64,000 nucleotides of DNA from Amycolatopsis eburnea. GTDB taxonomy: Bacteria; Actinomycetota; Actinomycetes; Mycobacteriales; Pseudonocardiaceae. The stretch covers positions 124,001 through 188,000 of the forward strand of contig NZ_RSEC01000066.1 of the NCBI RefSeq assembly GCF_003937945.1, written 5' to 3'. Under the pieces are notes generated by a model. It did no database searches, was not told the origin of the DNA, and was given only the letters and a program-made list of their open reading frames with translations. The position numbers were made by a program, and so were the translations under genes. Positions 7,736 to 16,006 of this stretch are shown one piece after another (the stretch's first letter is position 1; each line of letters starts with the position of its first letter).

Positions 7736-8773
7736 TCAGGCCACCCCCGCCAGCTCGAGCGCCTCGACGGCGGTGGCCAGCGCGCCGGCCGGCTCCGGGG
7801 TGAACGGCGACACCGACAGGGTCGTCACGCCGGCTTCGGCGAATTCGGTCATCTTCTCCGCGATCCGTTCCTTCGGTCCCAGCAGCGACGTCGCGTCGAG
7901 GAACTCCAGCGGCACCGCCGCCATCGCCCCGGCCCGGTCGCCGTCCAGGTACAGCTCCTGCACCTTCGCGGCTTCGGCCGCGAAGCCCATCCGGCACGCC
8001 AGCCGGTTGTAGAAGTTCTTCTCCCTGCTCCCCATCCCGCCCAGGTACAGGGCCGCGTAGGCACGGACGGCGTCCGCGCACTCCCGCCAGTCGGCCCCGG
8101 GCACCAGCGGCACGTTCGGCGCGACGTCGAAGCCCTCCAGCGTGCGCCCGGCCCGCTCCGCACCCGCCCGGATCCGCGCCAGCTGCTCCCCCGCGTGGGA
8201 CGGCGCGAAGAACACCGGGAGCCAGCCGTCGGCGATCTCGCCGGTCAGCTCCAGGTTCTTCGGGCCGATCGCGGCCAAGTAGAGCGGGAGGTCCTTGCGC
8301 GCCGGGCGGACGGTGAGCCGCAGCGCCTTGCCGGGGCCGTCCGGCAGCGGCAGCGTGAAGTGCTCGCCCTCGAACCGGACGCGCTCGCGGCGCAGCGCCG
8401 ACCGCACGATCGCGGCGTACTCCCGGGTGCGCTCCACCGGCGAGGTGAACCGCACGCCGTGCCAGCCCTCCGACACCTGCGGACCCGACACGCCCAGCCC
8501 GAGCCGGAACCGGCCGCCCGAGAGCGTGTCCAGCGTCGCCGCGGTCATCGCGGTCGCCGCCGGCGTCCGGGCCGGGATCTGCAGCACGGCGGCACCGACG
8601 TCGATCCGCGACGTCTTCGCCGCGAGCCACGTGAGCACCGTCACCGCGTCCGAGCCGTAGGCCTCCGCGGCCCACACGACGGCGTAACCGAGGTCTTCCG
8701 CCTGTTTCGCCAGTGCCAGGTTCGCGGGGTCGTTCCCCGCTCCCCAGTAGCCGAGGTTGAGTCCGAGTCGCAC
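7736..8773 (-). CDS. LLM class F420-dependent oxidoreductase
   Basis: A 345-residue luciferase-like TIM-barrel flavin/F420 enzyme. The N-terminus MRLGLNLGYWGAGN, the segment YAVVWAAEAYGSDAVTVLTWLAAKTSRIDVGAAV, and TLDTLSGGRFRLGLGVSGPQVSEGWHG are characteristic of actinobacterial F420-dependent members. The substrate is not predictable. It lies immediately upstream of uppP on the same strand with a one-base gap. Its promoter must lie in the 87-base divergent gap shared with the aldo-keto reductase gene. Confidence 0.9.
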   Translation of the reverse strand: MRLGLNLGYWGAGNDPANLALAKQAEDLGYAVVWAAEAYGSDAVTVLTWLAAKTSRIDVGAAVLQIPARTPAATAMTAATLDTLSGGRFRLGLGVSGPQVSEGWHGVRFTSPVERTREYAAIVRSALRRERVRFEGEHFTLPLPDGPGKALRLTVRPARKDLPLYLAAIGPKNLELTGEIADGWLPVFFAPSHAGEQLARIRAGAERAGRTLEGFDVAPNVPLVPGADWRECADAVRAYAALYLGGMGSREKNFYNRLACRMGFAAEAAKVQELYLDGDRAGAMAAVPLEFLDATSLLGPKERIAEKMTEFAEAGVTTLSVSPFTPEPAGALATAVEALELAGVA

Positions 8774-8860
8774 GGGGCCGAACCCTAACGGGGGCCCTCG
8801 GCCGCGACACGACTCACCTTGGTCAGGTTCGCCGGGGCCCGCCCACTAGGCTCGGCGGTC

Positions 8861-9829
8861 GTGGAAAAGCGACTGCTCGGCCGCTCGGGACTGCGCGTCT
8901 CGCGGATGGCGCTCGGCACCATGACCTGGGGTGGCGACACCGACGCGGAGGAAGCGGCCAGCCAGCTGGTCGCCTTCGTCGACGCCGGCGGCACCCTGGT
9001 GGACACGGCCGACATCTACGGCGAAGGCGAGAGCGAGCGCGTGCTCGGCTCGCTGCTCGGTGACCTCGTCCCCCGGGAAGACGTCGTCCTCGCGACGAAG
9101 GCGGTCGCCAAGCGCACCGACGGCCCGTTCGGCGGCGGCGCCTCCCGCGGCGCGCTGCTCGGCGCGCTCGACGGCTCGCTGCGGCGCCTCGGCACCGACC
9201 ACATCGACCTGTGGCAGCTGCACGCCTGGGACGGCTGCGTGCCCCTCGCCGAGACGCTGTCCGCCCTCGAGTACGCCGTGACCAGCGGGAAGGTCCGCTA
9301 CGTCGGCGTCTCGAACTACGCGGGCTGGCAGCTGGCGACCGCGGCCGCCGGCGCCGCGGCGGCCGCCCCGATCGTCTCCACCCAGGTCGAGTACTCGCTG
9401 CTCGAACGCGGCGTCGACCGCGAAGTCGTCCCCGCCGCCGAGCACCACGGCATCGGGCTGCTGCCCTGGGCGCCGCTCGGCCGCGGCGTGCTGACCGGCA
9501 AGTACCGCACCGGCACGCCCGCCGACTCGCGCGGCGCCAACAGCGCGTACGCCGGCTACGTCGAGCACCACCGCACCGACCGCGCCGCCCGGATCGTGCA
9601 GGCGGTCGCCACCGCCGCCGACGGGCTGGGCACCTCGCCGCTGGCCGTCGCGCTGGCCTGGGTCCGCGACCGGCCGGGCGTCGTCGCCCCGGTCGTCGGC
9701 GCGCGCGACACCGGTCAGCTCACCGGCTCGCTGGCCGCCGAAGCCATCACCCTGCCGCCCGCCATCCGGTCCGCGCTCGACGACGTCAGCGCGATCGAGG
9801 TCGGCTACCCCGAGCGCTGGCCGCGGTAG
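8861..9829 (+). CDS. Aldo/keto reductase family oxidoreductase
   Basis: A 322-residue NADPH-dependent (beta/alpha)8 reductase. The catalytic tetrad is visible: Asp and Tyr in LVDTADIYGEGESE, Lys in LATKAVAK, and His in LWQLHAWD. The C-terminal cofactor segment VVGARDTGQLTGSLAA is also present. The start GTG 8861 gives the normal short beta-hairpin (VEKRLLGRSGLRVSRMALGTM). Divergent from the LLM oxidoreductase. Substrate unknown. Confidence 0.93.
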   Translation: MEKRLLGRSGLRVSRMALGTMTWGGDTDAEEAASQLVAFVDAGGTLVDTADIYGEGESERVLGSLLGDLVPREDVVLATKAVAKRTDGPFGGGASRGALLGALDGSLRRLGTDHIDLWQLHAWDGCVPLAETLSALEYAVTSGKVRYVGVSNYAGWQLATAAAGAAAAAPIVSTQVEYSLLERGVDREVVPAAEHHGIGLLPWAPLGRGVLTGKYRTGTPADSRGANSAYAGYVEHHRTDRAARIVQAVATAADGLGTSPLAVALAWVRDRPGVVAPVVGARDTGQLTGSLAAEAITLPPAIRSALDDVSAIEVGYPERWPR

Positions 9830-9920
9830 GTGTCTGTTGGGTGACACGGACGTGACGGCAAGGGGATCGAGGGGCATGCTGGTGAAGACCAACCACCGAG
9901 GGACATCCGGAGGCCACAGC

Positions 9921-10934
9921 GTGCGTCGGCTCACCGCCGTGTCGTGGATCGCGCTGCCGCTGGCCGGTGCCCTGGTGCTCTCGGGCTGCTCGTCGGCGAA
10001 GGACACCAGCGACGAGCTGCAGATCGTGGCGAACCCGCAGGCGGCGCGCCCGGCGGTCTCCCCCGCGGTGAGCGTGAAACCCGCCGGGCAGGTCCTGCCC
10101 GGCGGCGCGGTTTCCGCCCTCGCCGTCGACGCGAAGACCTCGACCCTCGTCGTCGCGCTTTCCGAACCGCCGTCGCTGCGGCTCTACGACCTGAACGCGC
10201 TCGCGTCCGCCCCGATGAATATGCCGTTATACGGCAAGGCGGAGAAGCTGACCGTAACGCCCGGGCGGGTCGAGATCGCGGAGCCGGCGCAGGGTGTGGT
10301 GCAACGGCTGTCGCTGCCGGACCGGAAGCTCACGGAGACGAAGACGGGCGGGCAGCCCGCGTCGAGCATCGCCTACGGCGCCGACCGGCTGGTCGCGATG
10401 GGGCCGGCGAAGGACATCCAGGTGCTGCCGGCGGCGGGTCCGGCGCGGACGATCGGCGGGCAGCTCTACAGCGCCGACGACGTCGTGGACACCGGGACGG
10501 GCGTGGTGGTGCTGGACCGGCTGCGGACGGCGGTGTTCTCGCTCGACGTCGCGGCCGGGAAGGTCAACGAGGGCCTGCGCGCGGGCGACGGCGCCGCGAA
10601 CGCGGTGGCGGACTCCTACGGCCGCGTGCTGGTGACCGACGCGCGCGCGGGCGCGCTGATCGCGTTCTCGGCTTCGCCGCTGATCATGCGCCAGCGGTAC
10701 CCGGTGCCCGGCGCGCCGTACGGGATCGCCTACGACGCGAAGCGGAGCCTGGCCTGGGTGACGCTCACCGAACGCAACGAAGTGGTCGGGTTCGACGTCC
10801 GCGGCGGCGAACCCGTGGAGAAGTACCGGTTCCCGACCGTGCGCCAGCCGGACTCGGTCGGGGTGGACGAGAGCAGCGGCCGCGTGCTCGTCGGCTCGGC
10901 CGCCGGAGAAGGGACCCAGGTGATCCAGCCATGA
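9921..10934 (+). CDS. Secreted lipoprotein with YncE/SMP-30-like beta-propeller
   Basis: A 337-residue protein starting at GTG 9921, with CCGGAGG upstream. It begins with a lipoprotein signal (VRRLTAVSWIALPLAG, then lipobox LSGC), so it is predicted to be lipid-anchored outside the membrane. The remainder shows repeated beta-propeller units such as AVDAKTSTLVVALSE, GIAYDAKRSLAWVTLTERNEVVGFDV and SVGVDESSGRVLVGSA. An in-frame ATG at 9876 would bury the signal peptide, so it is rejected. Its stop overlaps the DUF5703 start (ATGA). Function unknown; propellers of this type often act as binding scaffolds. Confidence 0.8.
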   Translation: MRRLTAVSWIALPLAGALVLSGCSSAKDTSDELQIVANPQAARPAVSPAVSVKPAGQVLPGGAVSALAVDAKTSTLVVALSEPPSLRLYDLNALASAPMNMPLYGKAEKLTVTPGRVEIAEPAQGVVQRLSLPDRKLTETKTGGQPASSIAYGADRLVAMGPAKDIQVLPAAGPARTIGGQLYSADDVVDTGTGVVVLDRLRTAVFSLDVAAGKVNEGLRAGDGAANAVADSYGRVLVTDARAGALIAFSASPLIMRQRYPVPGAPYGIAYDAKRSLAWVTLTERNEVVGFDVRGGEPVEKYRFPTVRQPDSVGVDESSGRVLVGSAAGEGTQVIQP

Positions 10935-11155
10935 CGACGGTCAGCGAGGCGGTGGTCGAAGGGGATTGGGAGTACCGCCGCCTGCACCTCCCCCCGGGCG
11001 TGTCCCGGCGTGCGGCGGCGATCCAGCTCTCCATCCACGCGGAGTTCGCGGGCTGGGAACTGCGCACCGTGCGGCTCTACGCCGACGGCACGCGCCGGGT
11101 CTGGCTGCGCCGCAAGAAGACGGCCCAGAGCCTGCCGGGCGCCCTCCCGACCTAG
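10931..11155 (+). CDS. DUF5703-family small protein
   Basis: A 74-residue basic protein: WEYRRLHLPPGVSRRAAAIQLSIHAEFAGWELRTVRLYADGTRRVWLRRK. The E-YRRL, HAE..GWEL and YPDG-like RRVWLRRK pattern is that of the actinobacterial DUF5703 family, whose role is unknown. The start ATG overlaps the preceding lipoprotein stop by four bases, so the two are translationally coupled. Confidence 0.85.
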   Translation: MTTVSEAVVEGDWEYRRLHLPPGVSRRAAAIQLSIHAEFAGWELRTVRLYADGTRRVWLRRKKTAQSLPGALPT

Positions 11156-11183
11156 CCGAACCGCACCTTGTTCCTCGCCCGGG

Positions 11184-11276
11184 CCAAGCGCCCCAATGTG
11201 GCCTTCGGTGCGTCAGACGCAACCAAGGCGGCCTTCGGTGCGTCAGACGCAACCAAGGCCGCCTTGGGGCGCTTGG
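11184..11276. repeat. Interspersed palindromic repeat, GCGCCCCAA family, copy 1
   Basis: Outer 13-bp arms CCAAGCGCCCCAA (11184-11196) and TTGGGGCGCTTGG (11264-11276) enclose two direct copies, 30 bases apart, of a unit starting GGCCTTCGGTGCGTCAGACG. Related copies lie at 40850-40938 (inside a PKS gene) and 57204-57288. It occupies the gap between the convergent DUF5703 and SRPBCC genes. Confidence 0.9.
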
Positions 11277-11299
11277 GGTCGGGCCCTGCCGCTCGACTG

Positions 11300-12022
11300 T
11301 CAGCCGAGCACCCGGTTCAGCCAGTCGCTCCAGGTCTTCTCCTCGGTCGCCGCGTCCGCGCCCGGGGTGAAGATGTGGTGGGCCGCGACCATCGGGCCGT
11401 GGAAGCCCTTCATGAACCGGAGCATCGCGTCCGCCGTCCGGATCCCGACCGTCTGGTCGTTGACCGCGTAGACGACGCCGCCGAGTGAGACGCGGTCGCC
11501 CAGGGCAGGCCGTGCCGGCAACCCCAGCGCCGTCCCGAGCCGGGCCCACGCCTCGTCCCAATCCGCCACCGGCGGGCCGAACACCGTCACCGGGACCGCC
11601 GTGCGGCCGGCGAAGTGGGTGACGTACTCGACCAGCGTGCGGAAGAACAGCGCGCCGCCGGCGGTCATCGCCTCGAACTCGTCCTCCCAGTCGTCGCCGG
11701 GCAGGAAGCCGCTGGTGACGCAGCGGATGACCGAGCTGCCGCCGTCGCGGCCCTCGATGAGGAACTCGTAGGCGATCTTCCGCCCGTCCGGCCCCGGCTC
11801 GTTGCCGTAGACGAGCTTCTCGAGCGGGTCCCACTCGCGGATCCGGTACTCCGGCTGGTACGCGCCGAACGCGCCGCGGACCACGCCGCCGGTGCCGCCC
11901 TCGACCTCGTTGCGGCCCATGAACCACGAGTCGATGCCCGGTCCGGTCGCGATGGCCTCCCACACCTGCTCCGGCGTCGCGTCGACTTCGGCGACGTCGG
12001 TCGCCTCGAACTCATGCCCCAC
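11300..12022 (-). CDS. SRPBCC / AHSA1-type (START-like) domain protein
   Basis: A 240-residue helix-grip protein. FEATDVAEVDATPEQVWEAIATGPGIDSWFMG and LVYGNEPGPDGRKIAYEFLIEGRDGGSSVIRCVTSGF are typical of the Aha1-C/polyketide-cyclase-like SRPBCC group, which bind hydrophobic ligands. The start GTG 12022 overlaps the last 11 bases of the upstream regulator gene. Such ArsR/HTH plus SRPBCC pairs are common and often represent ligand-sensing or stress operons, but the specific ligand is unknown. Confidence 0.87.
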   Translation of the reverse strand: MGHEFEATDVAEVDATPEQVWEAIATGPGIDSWFMGRNEVEGGTGGVVRGAFGAYQPEYRIREWDPLEKLVYGNEPGPDGRKIAYEFLIEGRDGGSSVIRCVTSGFLPGDDWEDEFEAMTAGGALFFRTLVEYVTHFAGRTAVPVTVFGPPVADWDEAWARLGTALGLPARPALGDRVSLGGVVYAVNDQTVGIRTADAMLRFMKGFHGPMVAAHHIFTPGADAATEEKTWSDWLNRVLG

Positions 12023-12611
12023 TGGCGGTCTCCTCCGGGATGCTCGGGTGCACGGCGACGACCACCCGGTAGCCGCGGCCCTTCTCGGCCGCTTCGTCGT
12101 GGTACTTGCCGACCAGGGTGGTGATCGCCGTGGTCAGCTCCTCGGCGAACGCGGCCCGGTCGGCGGGCGAGGCGAACCGCACCTCACCGTCGAGCGCGAA
12201 GGTCGCGACCCGCTGCTTCGCCTTGGCCGCGCCGGTGATGAGCAGGCCGACGTCGCGGACCAGCCGGCCGGCCACGGCGAGCAGCCAGCGGGCCGAAAGC
12301 CGGTCCGGCGACTGCGCGGGGTCGGGCTGGACCGCGGCGAGCGCGGCCGGCGAGATGACGTACGACGACGCCGTCGCCCGCATCATCCGCTCGGTGACGT
12401 TGCCCTTGCGCCGCTCCTCGACCAGCTCCACCAGGCCGTGCGCCTCCAGCGCACGCAGGTGGTAGTTGACCTTCTGGCGCGGCAGGTCCACCCGGGCCGC
12501 GAGCATCGTCGCGGACGCGGGTTCGGCCAGCTCGGCCAGCAGGCGCGCGCGGATCGGGTCCAGCGACACCTCGGCCGCGGCCGGGTCTTCGATCACCGCC
12601 ACGGAAAACAT
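12012..12611 (-). CDS. Winged-helix (ArsR-like) transcriptional regulator
   Basis: A 199-residue regulator with an N-terminal winged helix: LDPIRARLLAELAEPASATMLAARVDLPRQKVNYHLRALEAHGLVELVEERRKGN, with the recognition helix in RQKVNYHLRAL. The C-terminal half lacks an obvious ligand motif. ATG 12611 starts the usual short lead-in (MFSVAVIEDPAA). It overlaps the SRPBCC gene, which it probably controls. The 31-base gap to the alpha/beta hydrolase upstream is short enough for either a shared transcript or a small promoter. Confidence 0.88.
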   Translation of the reverse strand: MFSVAVIEDPAAAEVSLDPIRARLLAELAEPASATMLAARVDLPRQKVNYHLRALEAHGLVELVEERRKGNVTERMMRATASSYVISPAALAAVQPDPAQSPDRLSARWLLAVAGRLVRDVGLLITGAAKAKQRVATFALDGEVRFASPADRAAFAEELTTAITTLVGKYHDEAAEKGRGYRVVVAVHPSIPEETASGA

Positions 12612-12642
12612 GCGCCCAGCTTCGCGCCGAACAGAGAAGTTG

Positions 12643-13536
12643 TCAAGAACTCTTGTCTTGTCGGTAGCTGGCGTTGACGAGCGCGACGACCCGCGGCAGC
12701 ACCTGGGCCGCGGCTTCCAGTGGGACGACGTGCCCGACGCCCGGCAGCACCACGGCCGTCCCGTCATCGAGCCCGCCGGCCCACTGCTCGACGTCGGAGG
12801 CCCGCACGATCCGGTCCCGCTCCCCCACGATCGCCGTCACCGGCACGCCGCTCACCTGGGCCAGCGCCGCGTCGCGCGCGTAGGCGTCCAGCGCCGGGCG
12901 GAACAGCGAGACGGTGTGCGGCCAGTTGCCGCGGATCATCTTCACGGTCAGCTCGACCAGCTCCGGGTCCGGGTCGTCGCCGAAGAGCCACCAGCGCAGG
13001 CCCGCGCTGACCGCTCGGCTGGTGTGCTCGCGCACGACGCCGAACAGCTTCGAGCCGAGCACCGCTTCGAGGTCGCGCGCCAGCTTCCCCAGCGCGTTGG
13101 GCCAGGCCGCCGAGACCTCGGTGGCGAGGGTCCCCGACGACGTCGCCAGCAGCACCAGGCCGGACACCCGCGCGGCGAACAGCTCCGGGTGCCGCTGCGA
13201 CAGCGACATGATCGCCAGGCCGCCCATGTCGTGGCCGACGAGCACCACCCGGCCTTCGGGCGCCTCCCGGGAGAGCAGCTCGGCGAGGTCGTCGCCGAGC
13301 TGCGCCATGGTCGCGGTGCCGCGCCGCGCCCGGCCCGAACCGCCGTGGCCGCGCTGGTCGTAGGTCAGCACGGCCACCGGACCCTCGGCCGCGTCCGGCA
13401 CCAGCGGCGCGATCCGGCCCCAGCTGCGCTGGTCGAGCGCGTAGCCGTGGACGAACACCACGGTCACCGGCGCCGCCGGGTCGCCCCTGCGGATGACCTG
13501 CAGGGACGTACCGTCGGCGAGCGCGAAGCCGGTCAT
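12643..13536 (-). CDS. Alpha/beta-fold hydrolase
   Basis: A 297-residue serine hydrolase. It shows the oxyanion-hole motif FVHGYALDQRSW, the nucleophile elbow VGHDMGG in which the usual Ser position is Asp, and a late His in PGVGHVVPLEAA. An Asp nucleophile in GHDMGG is the arrangement of epoxide hydrolases and haloalkane dehalogenases, so this is more likely one of those than an esterase. Its ATG overlaps the M20 peptidase stop by one base (TGATG), indicating co-expression. Confidence 0.85.
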   Translation of the reverse strand: MTGFALADGTSLQVIRRGDPAAPVTVVFVHGYALDQRSWGRIAPLVPDAAEGPVAVLTYDQRGHGGSGRARRGTATMAQLGDDLAELLSREAPEGRVVLVGHDMGGLAIMSLSQRHPELFAARVSGLVLLATSSGTLATEVSAAWPNALGKLARDLEAVLGSKLFGVVREHTSRAVSAGLRWWLFGDDPDPELVELTVKMIRGNWPHTVSLFRPALDAYARDAALAQVSGVPVTAIVGERDRIVRASDVEQWAGGLDDGTAVVLPGVGHVVPLEAAAQVLPRVVALVNASYRQDKSS

Positions 13537-14858
13537 CAGGACGTGCGCAGGAACCGGTCCAGCACGCGGGTGCCGAACTTCAGGGCCTCGACCGGGACCC
13601 GCTCGTCGACGCCGTGGAAGAGCGCCGAGAAGTCGAGGTCCGCGGGCAGCTTCAGCGGCGCGAAACCGAAGTTGCGGATGCCGAGCTGCTGGAACGACTT
13701 GGCGTCGGTGCCGCCGGAGAGCATGTACGGCAGCGTCTTCGCGCCCGGGTCCTCGGCGAGCACCGCGGCGGTCATCGCGTCGACGAGCGCGCCGTCGAAC
13801 GTCGTCTCGACCGGCGGGAGCTCCATCCACTCCTTCTCGATGTCCGGGCCGAGCAGCTCGTCGAGCTCGCGGTCGAAGGCCTCGAGCCGGCCGGGCAGGA
13901 TCCGGCAGTCGACCGCGGCTTCGGCGACCGACGGGATGACGTTGGACTTGTACCCGGCGGTCAGCATGGTCGGGTTGGCGGTGTCGCGCAGGGTCGCGCC
14001 GATCATCCGGGAGATGTTGCCCAGCTTGGCGACCGAGCCTTCGAGGTCGTCCTCCGGGAAGTCCCAGCCGGTGATCTCGGTGACGCCGGCGAGGAACTCC
14101 TTCACCGAATCGGTGAGCACCAGCGGGAAGCGGTGGTTGCCGAGCTTGGCGACGGCCTCGGCGAGCTTGGTGACGGCGTTGTCGCGGTGGATCATCGAGC
14201 CGTGGCCGGCGGTGCCGCGCACGCGCAGCTTCATCCAGCGGATGCCCTTTTCGGCCGTCTCGATCAGGTACGCGCGGACGTCGTCCTTGAGCGTGATCGA
14301 GAAGCCGCCGACCTCGCTGATCGCCTCGGTGACGCCCTCGAACAGCTCGGGCCGGTTCTCGACCAGCCACTGGGCGCCGTACTTGCCGCCGGCCTCTTCG
14401 TCGGCGAGGAAGGCGAAGACGAGGTCGCGCGGGGGCACGATGCCGTTCAGCTTGTAGTGCCGGGCCAGCGCGAGCGCCATCCCGCACATGTCCTTCATGT
14501 CGACCGCGCCGCGGCCCCAGACGTAGTCGTCCTGGATCGCGCCGGAGAACGGGTGGACCGACCACTCCGACGGGTCCGCCGGGACGGCGTCGAGGTGCCC
14601 GTGGATCAGCAGCGCGCCCCGGCCCGGGTCGGCGCCCGCCAGCCGGACGAAGACGTTGTGCCGGTTCTTCCCGCCCGACTCCACGTAGGTGATCTCGTAG
14701 CCGGCGTCGGTCAGCTTCTCCGCGACGTACTCGGCCGCCGTCCGCTCCCCCACCAGCGTGTCGGGGTCCCCGGTGTTGGTGGTGTCGATGCGGATGAGCT
14801 CGCTGGTCAGCGTGACGGCTTCGGCCGCGGCGGCTTCGATGGTGTTCGGTTCGGTCAC
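13536..14858 (-). CDS. M20-family zinc peptidase/amidohydrolase (ArgE/DapE/CPG2 type)
   Basis: A 440-residue dizinc deacylase or carboxypeptidase. The metal and catalytic motifs are LIHGHLDAVPADP (His, Asp), WGRGAVDMKDMCGM (bridging Asp), FLADEEAGGKYGA (catalytic Glu pair), and the dimerisation-domain His in GTAGHGSMIH. This matches M20 dipeptidase/deacetylase enzymes; the exact substrate is not determinable. It is the first gene of a two-gene unit with the alpha/beta hydrolase. A 16-bp palindrome lies in its divergent upstream gap. Confidence 0.92.
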   Translation of the reverse strand: MTEPNTIEAAAAEAVTLTSELIRIDTTNTGDPDTLVGERTAAEYVAEKLTDAGYEITYVESGGKNRHNVFVRLAGADPGRGALLIHGHLDAVPADPSEWSVHPFSGAIQDDYVWGRGAVDMKDMCGMALALARHYKLNGIVPPRDLVFAFLADEEAGGKYGAQWLVENRPELFEGVTEAISEVGGFSITLKDDVRAYLIETAEKGIRWMKLRVRGTAGHGSMIHRDNAVTKLAEAVAKLGNHRFPLVLTDSVKEFLAGVTEITGWDFPEDDLEGSVAKLGNISRMIGATLRDTANPTMLTAGYKSNVIPSVAEAAVDCRILPGRLEAFDRELDELLGPDIEKEWMELPPVETTFDGALVDAMTAAVLAEDPGAKTLPYMLSGGTDAKSFQQLGIRNFGFAPLKLPADLDFSALFHGVDERVPVEALKFGTRVLDRFLRTS

Positions 14859-14925
14859 CGGCCATTCCTATCATTCGACGGCGCCGCGGCCTTGCCCGAA
14901 ACTCCCGCATCTCTGCCCGCGAGAC

Positions 14926-14941
14926 AGTAATACGTATTACT
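14926..14941. promoter_or_regulatory. Perfect 16-bp palindrome AGTAATACGTATTACT in a divergent gap
   Basis: The AT-rich palindrome stands out in a GC-rich context, between the M20 peptidase start (14858, minus) and the exported protein start (15005, plus). It is a plausible operator for a regulator not encoded nearby. Binding is inferred. Confidence 0.55.
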
Positions 14942-15004
14942 CTCTTGTCGCCGCGCCCGGCTCATGCGACCGTCCCAGCACACTTCGACGACGAAGGAGC
15001 GGCC

Positions 15005-15985
15005 ATGACCCTCACCCGCCGCGGCCTGCTGGCCGGCACCGCCGCGCTCGGCGCGACCGCGTTCCTGCCCGGCGCCGCCACCGCGGCGCCGGCCGGGTTC
15101 CCGGACTACCGGTACCAGCGCCTCGCCCTCGTGAAGAGCAAGCTGCGCTACAACCCCACCGGCGAGCTGATCTTCCCGTGCGTCCGCGGCACCAAGGGCC
15201 GCATCCCGGGCGCGCTCGGCGCGTACTACCTCTACTACGCCCCGCACGACGCGCCCGGCGGGATCTGCCTGGCGTACGCGAACTCCCTCGACGAGGAGTT
15301 CACCGAGTACGCGGGCAACCCGATCATCAAGAACTCGTGGCCGGGCGAGTACTCGGTCAGCCACGTCTCCTCCCCGCACGCCCTGTGGAACGACGACGTC
15401 CAGCGGCTCTACCTCTACTTCCACGGCGAAAACACCGTGACCCGGCTGGCCAGTTCGGCCGACGGCATCCACTTCACCTACGAGAAGGAAGTCCTCTCGA
15501 CGCGGCTGCAGCCCGCGGGCACCACCGAGACGTCGTACGCCCGGGTGTTCCGCCACGACCTGCCCGCGAAGGGCGCCCGGTACGTCATGGTCTTCATGCT
15601 CAACAACACCACCAACCACCGCGACATCGGCTGGGGCTGGTCGCCCGACGCGCTGAACTGGACGTTCGCCCAGACGCCGCTGGTGCGGCACACCGACGTC
15701 GGCGCGTCGGACATCGGCGGCCCGCACCTGCTGGAGCGGAACAACAGCACGTACGTCGTGTACAACACCGACATCGCGCACGGCGGGAAGCTGATGATCA
15801 CCGAGGTCGGCACCGACTTCTCGAAGCGCAACCACCTCGGGGTGTTCCACGCGCCCCTCGCCGGCGCCCCGGACAACGGGCGGTGCGCGGCGCCGAGCTT
15901 CGGCACCTACCAGGGCCGCGAGTACATGATCTACGAGGCGGGCGCGCGGCTCGCCGGGAACATCGCCATCGCCCGCGCGGTCTGA
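15005..15985 (+). CDS. Tat-exported five-bladed beta-propeller protein (GH43/GH32-like fold)
   Basis: A 326-residue exported protein. It starts at ATG 15005 after GAAGGAG and carries a twin-arginine signal (TRRGLLAGTAALGATAFL, cleavage near ATAAPA). The mature part has repeated strand motifs such as GAYYLYYAPHDAPGGICLAYANSLDE, RLYLYFHGENTVTRLASSADGIHF and TYVVYNTDIAHGGKLMITEV. These resemble the five-bladed propeller of GH43/GH32/GH68 enzymes. I cannot confirm the acidic catalytic triad, so it may be a glycosidase or a non-catalytic sugar-binding homologue. Confidence 0.7.
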   Translation: MTLTRRGLLAGTAALGATAFLPGAATAAPAGFPDYRYQRLALVKSKLRYNPTGELIFPCVRGTKGRIPGALGAYYLYYAPHDAPGGICLAYANSLDEEFTEYAGNPIIKNSWPGEYSVSHVSSPHALWNDDVQRLYLYFHGENTVTRLASSADGIHFTYEKEVLSTRLQPAGTTETSYARVFRHDLPAKGARYVMVFMLNNTTNHRDIGWGWSPDALNWTFAQTPLVRHTDVGASDIGGPHLLERNNSTYVVYNTDIAHGGKLMITEVGTDFSKRNHLGVFHAPLAGAPDNGRCAAPSFGTYQGREYMIYEAGARLAGNIAIARAV

Positions 15986-16006
15986 CGCCGGTGGCAGGAT
16001 GCGGCC

